In this document: piece after piece, positions 26,617 to 37,700 of the stretch
How positions within the stretch are numbered: the first letter of the stretch is position 1
Layout: each line of letters starts with the position of its first letter
Source: Pterobdella sp. o SKG-2022
Lineage: Eukaryota > Annelida > Clitellata > Hirudinida > Piscicolidae
DNA: 64,000 bases
Direction: 5' to 3'
Assembly (NCBI GenBank): GCA_964035795.1
Contig: OZ038320.1
Coordinates: forward strand, 11,258,118 to 11,322,117
The notes under the pieces: model-generated
Told to the model about the DNA's origin: nothing
The model's input: only the letters and a program-made list of their open reading frames with translations
Database searches by the model: none
Translations under genes and position numbers: made by a program

Positions 26617-29600
26617 CTGTGAAGTATTTTAAATGGAAATTAACTATGAAGCCATACAAACATTGTAGAAGTGAACTACATTGAGAATTTAAAATATTTA
26701 GAAAAAATCTAATTTACCATAAATTTAGCTTTATCAGTAAGGTCATATAAGGATTTCCAATAAAATCACATAAATTTAGTTTTTATTGTAAATAACAAAA
26801 CTATCTGCACAATACACCTTGCATTACCAATTGAAATAATTTGATTGATAAACTAAATTACTTGATCTATCATAGCTGCTCCATTGATTGCGTTGGAATT
26901 CTTTACTTGAGAAAGGAAACTTGGATTTATGTTGTATATGAGGTTATTGTTATTGACAGGTTTGTTATTCGTATTTATACTATTATTAGTGTTGTTGTTA
27001 TTGATAATACTGTTGTAGGACTTTATTTGAATGTTAGTTTTGAGAAGATGTTCTGCAAGTTTTAACATTTCAACAACAGAGGCTTGTTGGTCGGGGGTTT
27101 CTGATGAGGAATTATTACTAATTTTTTGCGAAGTGCTTTGTTGAAGTTGCTGTTGATTGAATTTGGATTTGTTGATGAGTTGTTGTTTTTGTTGTTGCAA
27201 AAGTTGCTGTTCAATACGATGTTGTAGGAGTTTTTGCAACTGCATGGAAAGTTGATTAGTTATAGAGTTATTATCATTGTTGTTGATGATACATTGTGAG
27301 GTAGCTGGTGACTTCGTGAAGGTGTCACTGCTTGAAATGGTGAAATTGGAGCTGGTAGGAGATGAAGTTGTCAAATCATCATAATTCTTCATGTTGTTGA
27401 TTTGGTTTACCAACTGCTCATTTAGTTCATTTCTGGAAAACACTTTTGAAATTTTTATATTTTCTGTCATCATTGTCTTACCTGACAAGTCTTTGACTGT
27501 TTTATTTTTATCATTATTATTATTGTTAAAATTAGGAGTTGTTTCAACAAGCAATTTGGCCTTTTTAACTTCAGCTTCAACCTGGAAATCTACTTGAGAG
27601 TCACATACTGTGAGTGATCTTTTGAGTAGTTTTTGTTCCGGTGGTGAGTTAGTCATTGACATAGAATGTGAAAGTTTTTTCGATTCTGGAAGCTTGTCTC
27701 TCAGTGAATAAAAAGCTGATACATTTGATTTATTAATTTGACTAATTGCAACTTCATTGAGTTCTTTAATTTCTTCATTGTCATCATCTTTGCTACTTTT
27801 AACAGTATTATCATCATTTGAAGAAACATAACTTAAAACAGGAGTATTACTTTTGGTTGAATTTTTACTATCATTACTGTCAGGAATATCAATGGTAATT
27901 TCATTATTTGAACCTTTTTGAATATGATTAGATGAGAATTTGAAGTTACAAGGAAAAGAGCTGTCATTAGTTGAATTTGAAGAAAGAGGTGATATAGATT
28001 TTGATGAAGAAGGGGAGAATGTTTGTGACAATGTAGAAGACGAATGAGTGGAAAACTTATTTTGATGTTTGTGTACTCTCATGATGTGAGTAGTTCTGCC
28101 AGCTTTTGACATAAAATCTTTTCCACATTCTTCACATTTGAGAGTGGCTTTTCTAAAAAGGTTGTTATGATGTTGAGGTGATGATGATGTAATCTTGGTG
28201 GGTATTGGTGATGATGATGATGATGGTATTGATGATTGGTTGGCCAGTGACATTGAAAAATCTCCAGCTGATTTTGTTACTGCTTGAGTAGTTTTTGAAG
28301 ATATGGATGTGGCTACCACTGCAATTGTATTGATTGGGTTGGTGAAACTCTGCATGGATCTTGTAACTATTTTGCATTTCTTTGAAGAGTCATCATCTTC
28401 AATTATCTCATCATCATATTTAATTCCTTTATGCGTAATTGAATTTGTTTCCAACTTGCTCTTTTTACTTACTTTTTCTAACTTGTTAACTAAATCTGCA
28501 CTTTCACTCAAAAGTGTACTTTCTTTACTTATTTTATTAAAATTGGAAATTGTTGTAATGGATGGTGTTGTTGGTAATGTATTTTTGAAATTTTGTGAAC
28601 AGATTGAAATTAATTTATTTTTAAGTTTGTCTGAGCTATAATCAGAACTGCTTTCATTAATTGTACTATTACTTTTGCAGCTACTAGTACCAGCACTACT
28701 ATTACTACTAATGCTACTACTTCTACTAGAGCTTTTACTGTTACTGCTACTTTTTATATTATTGAGTATCAAATTGTCATGGCAATTGTCAAGTCCTTGT
28801 ATCATTGTTAAATGAGAAGAAGATTGTGAATTCAAAGAAGATGGCGAAGTGATAGCAGTCTTTGATGATGAAGACAATGAGGATGTAGTTTTTGAACTAG
28901 CTGACAAAGACAATTGCAAAAGATTTTGAGAATTAGAAGGAACATTATTGAAAATGAAAGAACTGGATGAGTAAGGTGGGGGAGTAATGAGATCATCATC
29001 AACACCACTCAAGAAACCATCACTACTTCCTAAAAACCTACTAGCAAAACTTTCTCCAAAGTGTTGGGAAGTGTTTTGTGATCCTCCTTCATTATCTAAT
29101 AAACTTCCTTCCATACCATTTCCACCTCTCACTGCATCTCCCTTTTCCATTTCAGATTGTAAAAATGCAGTGATTTCATTTAAAGCCCTTTCATCCATTG
29201 GGAAATCCTTACTATTGTTCCCTGTAATTGGTCCACTCAACACCTTGAAAAAATTTTAATAGTTAGATACTCCACAAAAAACATGAAATCATGAATCAGA
29301 AGTGAAAATACCTGTTGAATATCATCCAGAGTGATATTGTTCAAACCCACCTTGTTAGCTTCTTGTGGACCATATATACAATCATGCAAACTACCAACAT
29401 CATCACCCGCATTATCCTCATTGTCAGCATCATCATTGTCTTTTTCATTGCCATCACTACCCAGCAACTTCAAAGGGAAGCTTGAATGACTGCTTTGTGA
29501 TTGATTCTCAGAAAAGCCAGATATGATGAAATTGTTAATAATGTATGGGTCATTGAGATGTGGCTTGTTTTCTTCTGCATACCCCTCATACCTAGTGGTA

Positions 29601-32103
29601 TAACAACATTATATTGACTCAGTCTAGCTTGAGAAACATATAAATTAGCTTTTTTGTAATATTTAATAATTAAATTAAATTTTATTTTTCTTGTAGCCAA
29701 ATTTTTTGCAAAATTGAAGTTTTAACAATTTTCCTATGATGAAATGTAAACTTTGTACGTTTTTTAACTAAAAAAGCTATATCCTTGGTGAAGGGAAACA
29801 AACTATAAGGATTTGATTGATAACACAAATAGGAAAAATGATTTTTCCATTACTTTACTTAATAATCAAAATTAAAGTCATTGGTTACTAAATTATAACT
29901 GCTCTTTTGAATAAAATATAAAGAAACTTTGAAATAATATTTCAACCTTTGTTCAGATAAGATGAAAGAATCTTGATGGAAAAAGAAATCATTGTTAGGG
30001 AGATAGGGTAGTTGTGAGGCTTGTTGTTCAGTGGATGTTTTGTCAATCATGGGCAGAAGTACCTTAGATAGAGCCTCCCAGCCAAGAGACAACTGAACAT
30101 TAGAAGGGTGAAGAGAATTGATAGTGGTGGTGAGTAGTTGCAAAGTGTCGGGATTAACATCAAGCATCACAGGGCTGGGTATTTGGAGATAATTTTGGTA
30201 TGCTGCCTCAATAGAAAGGTAGGTGTCTTGATTTGGTTGTAAAACCATACTAGCCACCAGACTTGACTGGATTAAAAAAATTCGAAATTTAAATAAAATT
30301 TTTTAAACAAATTGAATTGTTGGATACACAATAATTTTGAAATGTCTTAATAGAAAATAACAAACTAAGAAGGACACAAACCAGGTAAATGCTGGGATGG
30401 TCGTGGTATAATTTAGCAACAACTTGACAAACATGGGAAAGACCTGAAGAATTATTATCAATCATATCAAGATGGGCTTGCTTGTATTTCTGAATACATG
30501 TGATTGCCAGTGTTGATAGATATTCTATAAACTGTCTTCCAAACTGGGTGGTTTCAATTATTGTAACATTGGTAATTTCAATCTTAATTTAGTGTTTTCA
30601 TAATCATTTCAAATAGCAAAAATAATGTGATAAATATAAAATTTTGCTATAAATTATCATACAAACCAATTCAAATATAACTTCTAGTGCCAAATTGATT
30701 TGACGAGGATGCTGGGCAGAAGAGACTGCTTTAGCTACAGAATCGATGAATTTCTCATCATTTTCTTCTTTTGCCTTTTGAAGACTCAACCAGGTGCTCA
30801 AAAAACTCTACAAGCAACAAGTTCATGTTTTTAAAATTTATCCTTCAATAAAAAAAATAATTTATAAAAAAGCAAAGTTTTTGTTTAACAAAAAACTCGA
30901 AATTTGTGAAAATGATTATAAAAATAAGGGGTAAAAAAACAATAACGTACACTAGTGCAACAGAGATTGAGGGGTTTAATCCAATCAACTAAGAGGAATG
31001 AATGTGCAAGATAATGCAAAAAATTATTGTCATCTGTCATAGGCCTGGAAGCTAAATGCTTAAGTATCTCCTTGCTCAGACAACAAGAAAGTTGGCAACA
31101 CTGCTCAGCAATTATAGGATTATTTAAGTTATTTTAACAAAATAATTATAAAAAATATATTAAATCAAACCTGATTTTGTAACTGAGAAAACTTTCCCAA
31201 CTTATGTAAAAGTTGAAGGTGTGTAGCCTGTAATTGGACATCAGCTTCAAAGAGTGGAGATTGCACACACCACCCAACCAGATTGCAGGCAAAATTGTCA
31301 CAACCACTCTCCATCAGCATTTCAACACGTAGTCGAAACAATTCTAAGTATTCTCCACTACGAATATATGACAAAGCTTTTTCTTTATCCATCTCTTCCC
31401 CTTTCATCATTGCAACCAAGGTGGGATGACTCCATTGGTTGACCATTAACCATTCCAACACCAAAAATACTTGACCTACAACATACTCCTCTAATCTATA
31501 AAATTCATAAAAATTGGCTATAATATAACAACTAACTTTGATAATATTAAAAAAAGACATATGCAAAATTTATTTGAAAAAGAATTGAGTTTCTTACCGG
31601 GTATAAACATTTACAATGGAATTTTTAAATGCTATTTTGTTGACATCATCATCTCCCAGGTGATGAAACTCTATCCCAAGTACTAATCTAGAACATTCCC
31701 TGTTTTTTGAGATTATGTTGTAAAGCTTTGTTTAGATGAAAAAATATCTATTATCTCACATAAAAAGAAAGTGACCAAAAGCGTCACCCTCAGGAAAAAC
31801 TGCTTGATGTCGCAAACGAAGTTGAATATAGAAATCGAGAGAAGCTGAGAGAACTTTGAGACGAGCCTCTACTCTCTTCGACTCAAAACTCAAACATTCA
31901 ACTAATGTCTGGAATTATTTTAATATTTTGTTTATAACAAAATCGTCTCTGATACGATTGAGCTTAAGAAATTGTCAACTTACAGTATAGAGTCTATTGC
32001 ACAAAAAAACGTCATTGTTAGCTTGGTTGTCATCGTTTTGTTGTTGCGAGTGGAAGGATTTAGAGATTTGATTAAGTTCGTCGACGAACCTTTCTTGATT
32101 CAT
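22356..32103 (-). CDS. RLF/ZNF292-like large zinc-finger protein, 14 exons, 2,611 residues
   Basis: Coding exons run 32103-31984, 31908-31760, 31699-31598, 31495-31171, 31100-30951, 30807-30667, 30543-30382, 30266-29947, 29591-29312, 29243-26862, 26616-26030, 25914-24957, 24733-23622 and 23403-22356. Phases agree at all 13 junctions (7,836 bases, one frame). Residues 1-490 are helical and resemble the N-terminal repeat region of RLF/ZNF292/ZNF654: MDKEKALSYI then RLRVEMLMESG matches the pattern of ZNF292. An acidic linker and a long Ser/Asn/Gln-rich low-complexity stretch follow. Nine fingers have first cysteines near residues 952, 1439, 1474, 1578, 1838, 1875, 1914, 2225 and 2264. Those at 1474, 1838, 1875, 2225 and 2264 are C2HC. 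Finger 1875 is split by an intron and is rebuilt exactly by the splice, which supports the model. It is probably a nuclear DNA-binding regulator. The family call rests on remembered pattern similarity, not a search. Confidence 0.8.
26862..29243 (-). other. Exon 10: low-complexity linker with one C2H2 finger
   Basis: The largest exon (794 codons, phase 0 at both ends). It holds a single C2H2 finger (CEECGKDFMSKAGRTTHIMRVH), set in Ser-rich, Asn-rich and Gln-rich runs, the last being QLQKLLQHRIEQQLLQQQ-like near its end. Such runs are expected to be disordered. The donor CAA|GTAATT lies only three codons before an in-frame stop at 26853, so intron retention would give a one-finger short protein. 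Confidence 0.65.
29312..32103 (-). other. Helical N-terminal region of the zinc-finger protein (exons 1-9)
   Basis: Nine short exons encode residues 1-583. They are rich in Leu, Trp and Cys with alternating hydrophobic and charged helices, for example LVLEWLMVNQWSHPTLVAMM and LATHLQLLHKLGKF-like segments, and they contain no zinc fingers. This contrasts with the fingers and low complexity of exons 10-14. The region ends in an acidic linker (GNEKDNDDADNEDNAGDD) in exon 9. In RLF-type proteins this part is a helical-repeat domain thought to mediate protein contacts. That role is inferred here. Confidence 0.6.
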
Positions 32104-32105
32104 TA

Positions 32106-32139
32106 CTAGCCTTTCATCTGTTCGATATTAAGCTGACAT
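32106..32139 (-). promoter_or_regulatory. Two mini upstream ORFs before the zinc-finger start codon
   Basis: On the minus strand a 5'UTR exon begins at 32140 after a good acceptor (TTTTTTTGCAG). It contains ATG-TCA-GCT-TAA at 32139-32128 and ATG-AAA-GGC-TAG at 32117-32106. The second stop lies two bases before the main ATG at 32103. Tiny uORFs this close to a start commonly lower translation or make it depend on reinitiation. That effect is inferred. Confidence 0.55.
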
Positions 32140-32140
32140 G

Positions 32141-34645
32141 CTGCAAAAAAAGTTATAATGTTCAATTTTTTTCATTAAAATGTTTTGAAAGTTTATAAAA
32201 TAACGATTGAAAATAACACACTTAGTAAGCAATAAATATATGTAAAGATTATATCGCCATTTTGTTAAATACATCAAGCTCCGCCTCCGAAAATTATTTT
32301 AACTAAAAAGATTATAATTAGTCATTTAAAAAAAACTCTTGAATACTTTAGCAAAAGACGGTCAAATTATTTATGAAATGCGTAAAAAGTAATAATTTTC
32401 AACACAATTGTAGGTATCTTTGTGATTCAATGTTCAATTATTGGCTCTTGCAATTATTTTAAAAAATTAAAATAAAATTCTAGCATGATTTAATTTAACT
32501 AATTTCAATTAGGTTTATATTACAATTTTCACTATAATGAATATTTTTAGATTTCTTATTTAAAAAGTATATTCATAAAAATAGCTAAATTGAAAAATTT
32601 TCGCACATATTTGGGCCGTTAAACTAATCCGTGTAAAACTTCATTTTATAATGTATTAAAATGTCCCAAAGCTTTTGGCAATCCCAATTATCTATTATAT
32701 AGTAATTACTTTGAAGTTAATACCAGCTAAAATTTAATGAAAGATGGTAAAAATCGGTAAGTTATTGCCATCGGAACTGCGAATTATGAAAACCCAAAAT
32801 CTTTTTTCAACACTAATTTTTTAAATAAAATTTTCGATATATATTTGATATCATAATAGATAACCAATGTTAAATAGTTACATGAAGATGATGATGGTTA
32901 TTTATATAAGTTTTCTGACAGCGATTTCTAACATATATGGAAAGGTTCATTATTTACATAAAAATATAAGTTAAAACTAATTTTGCATTATGCTTTTTCA
33001 CAAAATGGTTGAAGAAGATGTAAGTTCAATAGCAAAAAGCTTCAAACCACTTCATAAAATTTCAAAACAGGACTTATTAAATTAATTATTACACTTGAAG
33101 ACCATCATTATGAAACTAGATAAAAGGGGATTCCTAAAAAGTAAAAAAGATTATTTTACAAAGCACTAAAAGACTTTTTGTGGGATGGAAATCTGACACG
33201 AAACTAAATTATTTTCATCAATTCAACCAAGTTATTTAATAACTTTTGTTTCTATAATTCATATTTAATTTTTAAATCAAATAAAAACCTTATACATATT
33301 TCCTGGAAACAAGTTTTTTTTCATCAAAACGCCATTTAGACGATTTTCTCGTGCATAAAAATCTCTTCAGTATTCTAAACAATTTTTCATGTGTGGTGAA
33401 AATATGCACTGAAGATTTTTTTATGAATATATTTTAAGGAAAAGTGAAATTTCTAGAATTACTTTCAATGATAAAAATCACGAGAAGTTTTAATTAGAAT
33501 TGGTATTATGTGGGATATAAAACAGAAAAATTGTTTTTGTAATTGATGAGTTTAATCCTTGTGTCAATTACAGTAACTTTTGTGAATAATTTTTGAATAG
33601 TAATTGTGAATAAACAACAATCGGTCAACAAAATCAGATCAAAAATGTATTGGTACAAGAATATTTTGAGATTATTTATAAAGCCTATGAATAAATTCAC
33701 TCTTAACTGCCATTTTTCAACCGTATCATCATTGAGTTTTTCATTTCTAATATATACTGTTTGGGAATGAAAAAGAAAACTTCCGGAGTTTTGCTTTTTT
33801 TTTCTCGCTTTCTATTCCATACACTCCTACCGCCCCATGAAATCTAATGCTTCAATCAGCCAGAAATTTTCCATGAAATTTAAACAATGTATTCGAGTTT
33901 CAAAAGAAATGTCCACAAAAACAACTTATTAAAAACTAACTTTGACATTATTTCCATGCGTTTAATTTTGATGCAAAATTCAAATCCAGCAGTTAGTAAT
34001 TAATTCTAATATCCGAAGATTTTTTTCTTGGACAATTTTAAATGAAAAAAAAAAACAAAATGAACATTTATCAAAAAAATTTTATTGACAGAAAAAATTC
34101 TCTCGATCATATTATATTTGTTTTGCAAAAAAAAAATAAAATTTTAAACGTGAATTCTAGACAATTTCTCTCTAAATATAGCCTTTCTTCGCTAATTTTG
34201 CATTCATTTTTCATGAAGTTCACACACAGCCTCGCCATTAGTCTATCTTTTTAATATTTAACCACAGGTTATTTTAATTTAATTTCTACGTTCCCATACC
34301 AAAAAGAATTCAAATCTCATCATACAACATACATGCCGCAATGTATGTTATCGACGAGTAGTTACGTGGTTAAAATGGATGGACTTCTACAATGTACAGT
34401 TATTTTTTTTAGAAAAAATGAACTATTCATCAAAATTCAGTTTTCTTATAACATGGAAACGATTGATAAAAGATAGAAATGGTGAACTTAAAAACACAAT
34501 AGAGAACTATAAATATTTGACATACTCAAAGTAATACATATTTTCAAAATAATTATATTAATCTACAAAATCAATTTAATAAGGGCAGGTTTTGAGAATT
34601 AATTAAGTACAAATAAGCTTAATTAATTGATATAACACTGGAAGT
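32141..34645. other. Divergent intergenic region
   Basis: About 2.5 kb between the minus-strand zinc-finger gene and the plus-strand neurexin-like gene, so promoters for both may lie here. The first exon of the zinc-finger gene, upstream of the acceptor at 32140, was not located. A short plus-strand ORF at 32882-32974 begins with a signal-peptide-like stretch and is listed separately. No convincing TATA box was seen before 34646. Confidence 0.4.
32882..32974 (+). other. Short ORF with signal-peptide-like N-terminus
   Basis: Thirty codons starting MKMMMVIYISFLTAIS, then a donor-like AAG|GTTCAT at 32944 in phase 0. It could be an alternative first exon, but the phase does not match the EGF exon of the neurexin-like gene (which needs one leftover base), and I found no partner exon. 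Confidence 0.2.
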
Positions 34646-34715
34646 ATGGAGAAGATTTTGTTACTCGCATTTGGGATATTCTTTACGCTAGTCTTCACCC
34701 AGCCATCGATCACAG
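34646..34715 (+). other. Signal-peptide first exon of the neurexin-like gene
   Basis: Encodes MEKILLLAFGIFFTLVFTQP and four more codons, ending ACA G|GTTAAT with one leftover base. The EGF exon needs exactly one. The start context is favourable (A at -3, G at +4). This exon shows that a secreted start exists just before the EGF, as expected of an internal promoter or of a compact gene. Confidence 0.72.
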
Positions 34716-37700
34716 GTTAATCCATTAATTAAATACAATAGAAATAGTAGTTTATTCATGTTTTACAAACATTATTGTAGGAACATTTAGCACTAATTTT
34801 TTCCACAAAAAAATTATTTTAATAGTAATAAATGGAAGTTAATTTTGATGACGAAGCAATACAGTACAATGGCAAAAATAATAAATTACTGACTTTTTTT
34901 GAGAGTCATAAATTGTGAAAAAGCCTTACCGTGCGATGAATGGGCCTTTTTTAATGCAAGTCTTCGTAAATATTTAATTTATTTTCCCTACAATGATAAA
35001 TTTTTATTGATATTACTCTTTAGTATTCCAAAATTTTTCATTCTTCCTTTTATTTTTGCTCTTGAGAATTAGTTTTTGACATTTATTCATGTTGAATCTG
35101 CTTATCAAATCTTAAACATCCAACCAAGCTAATTCACATACCCGAAAAACTTGCACGCTGTCAAAAAATAAAATCACAGATTTAAACACTGTATAGACGT
35201 GAAATCACCAAGAAAATAAAAAAAAACTGAAATTTAGAGTTAACAAAGTCAAATCAGTCAGAAAAATGGAAATGTGCTTAATTTGCAAGGGAGATTTTAG
35301 GCGTGGCTGCATCAGACTCAAGATGTTTTAAAAAATTGAACACAAATAAAACCTATTTTTACAAAATCAAATCAATACGATATTATGATGTAGAAAAAAA
35401 CAATTTAATGATTAATGTTTAAAGATAGATCAGACAGAATCAAGCATTTCTGATAAAGTAGAAAAAGAAATGGAGATTAAATAAGGTTATGAGTGGAAAA
35501 CTGATCGAATGTTTTGACGAACAAAATGCATTTGATGCCTTAAACTTGTTTGTGTAATGGAAGTTGAATCTTTTGGTTAAAAGGATTCTTTTAGACAAAA
35601 ACATCAACTTTAGCACATTTTAGTTGGTTTTATTTCAAAAACTTTTTTTCGACAAAATACTTGAATTTTATCTGAGAAAACTCAAAAAGCAATATAAAAA
35701 TTCAAAATAAAACTTTTCTTGAAAGAAACCTATAAAAAATCTATTCTGTAAAATATCTTTATTCAAAACACATATTTATTTCTGTTTCACGGTCATAACT
35801 ATTATTTCTTGACAGCGCAGTTATAGTGTTTTGATGGCCGGTAGAAATTTGAAATTTGAAGCGGGAGGTTTAAAAGTTATGGCAAAATTGAGACTTTTAA
35901 ATTTTGAACGCAGAAACTCAACAAAATGAATAAAAAACTTGAACATTCCATTTTTGTAATTATAAAATCAATTTTTTCGATTATTTTAATTAAATTGAAT
36001 AAAAATGTAAATAAATTTAATACCAGATCAATAAATAATACCTTTACTTTCAAATAGTTTTCTTTTAAATTCTTATAAAAATTTTTCTAAAAACTTTTTT
36101 TTGAAATGAAATTTTATCTGAATAGAAAATATATTTATGAAAAAAACTATTCAAAAGCAAGGAAAATGTATAAAATAACGACTATTTGATAAAGCAATGA
36201 ATATAGTCTGATGACAAGTTAAGTCGTGTAGATCAATTGAAACCCGCTATGAGCAAATGGGAAATAATGACATTTAAATTGTATAAACTTTTGAGTGGAA
36301 GTTAATCTAAAAATTAGAAATTATATACATTAAAATCATTTAATTTTTTAGTTATAGTAAATTAATAGAATGAATTTTCAAAATTAATATAGGTAAAAAA
36401 TTAGATTAAATTAAATCAATGTAGAAAAAAACAGAAAGGATGAAATGGAAAAATAGGTTTTAATCAATAAAATATTCGTGTTAAAATTATAATTTCCGGA
36501 GATGAGCAAACTCTGCATTTTGACGCATAAAATCAGAATAAATGCAAAAATGGAATCTTCTCTTTTCCCTTCATTTCTATACAGATGACAATGCTTCTTG
36601 ACGCTGATTTCTGGAAAAAAAAAATAATTTGCATATAAAAAAGTTGATTATTGTTGAAGATGCACTAAGAAATTAGTCTATTAACAAAATAGGTACTTTA
36701 ACTTGATTAAAAAACATGAGTACAAAGCACGGATATTTTTTTCACAAAAAGAAAAATTTCAAAAAATTTTCAAGTTGAACCTCAATTTTTTTTAACAACT
36801 TTCATGTTTATTTTATATAGTAAAAGGGTATTAAAAAACTCACGAAATAAGCAATTATAACAAAGTTGAAAACTATCGAAATCGTCTGATTTAAGACAAA
36901 ATAGTGCATAAACTTTCAAATCGAATTTCAATATAAATTAATTTCTCATAAATTTTTATATTTTCAGTAAATAATGGTGAAAACTTGAGACTAAGAGGCT
37001 TCAAACATTGTACTTCAAGCTATTTTAAAAGTGCATCTAACTGATTATTCAAGCAATAAAAAATTTAATTAATTGGTATAACAATGAAAAATATTTACAA
37101 AGCTAGCAAAAAGAAACTATGAAAATGAAAAACCAACGTTGAAGTGTTGAGGATTAAGAGAGAGAGGAAGGAGGGCAGAGGCAGGAAAGGAGGCTAGCAG
37201 CGTTGCCGAGGACAATAGACTAGGAGATCTTTTGACGAAACCAAACTGTCTCCAAAGGTTCTCCCATCTCCACGGTAAGTTTTTTGTCTAACTCCTTGAC
37301 GAAAATACCGGTTGAGGGACCGCAGAAACCGGTAGTCTCGTAAGCTACGGGTTGGAAAAGGAAGTTACCCACCAAGCCTTGATATTTGTGGCTTTTTGAT
37401 TTTTCAGCGGTTCCAACAGCAGAGCCCGACATGCAATATTATGGGATTTGAAGAAAGAGTTGAAAATCGTAAAGTCCCAGATTAAGCATTTTTCGTGCTT
37501 CCACGGAAAAGTTTTAATGCCGTCTGGACGATGACCGTCGCCTCTGTCGAGCCCTGTTAGTTCGAAGATTCAAGGCAAACCAAATCTTACCCAAACACCT
37601 CTTGACTATGGAATTAATTTCCGCATGTCTTGAGAGCCTGCCTTCGTTCAGACGACACGAAAGGCCGTAAAAACTTTTCGGTTCCATGTTTTCGCCGCAC

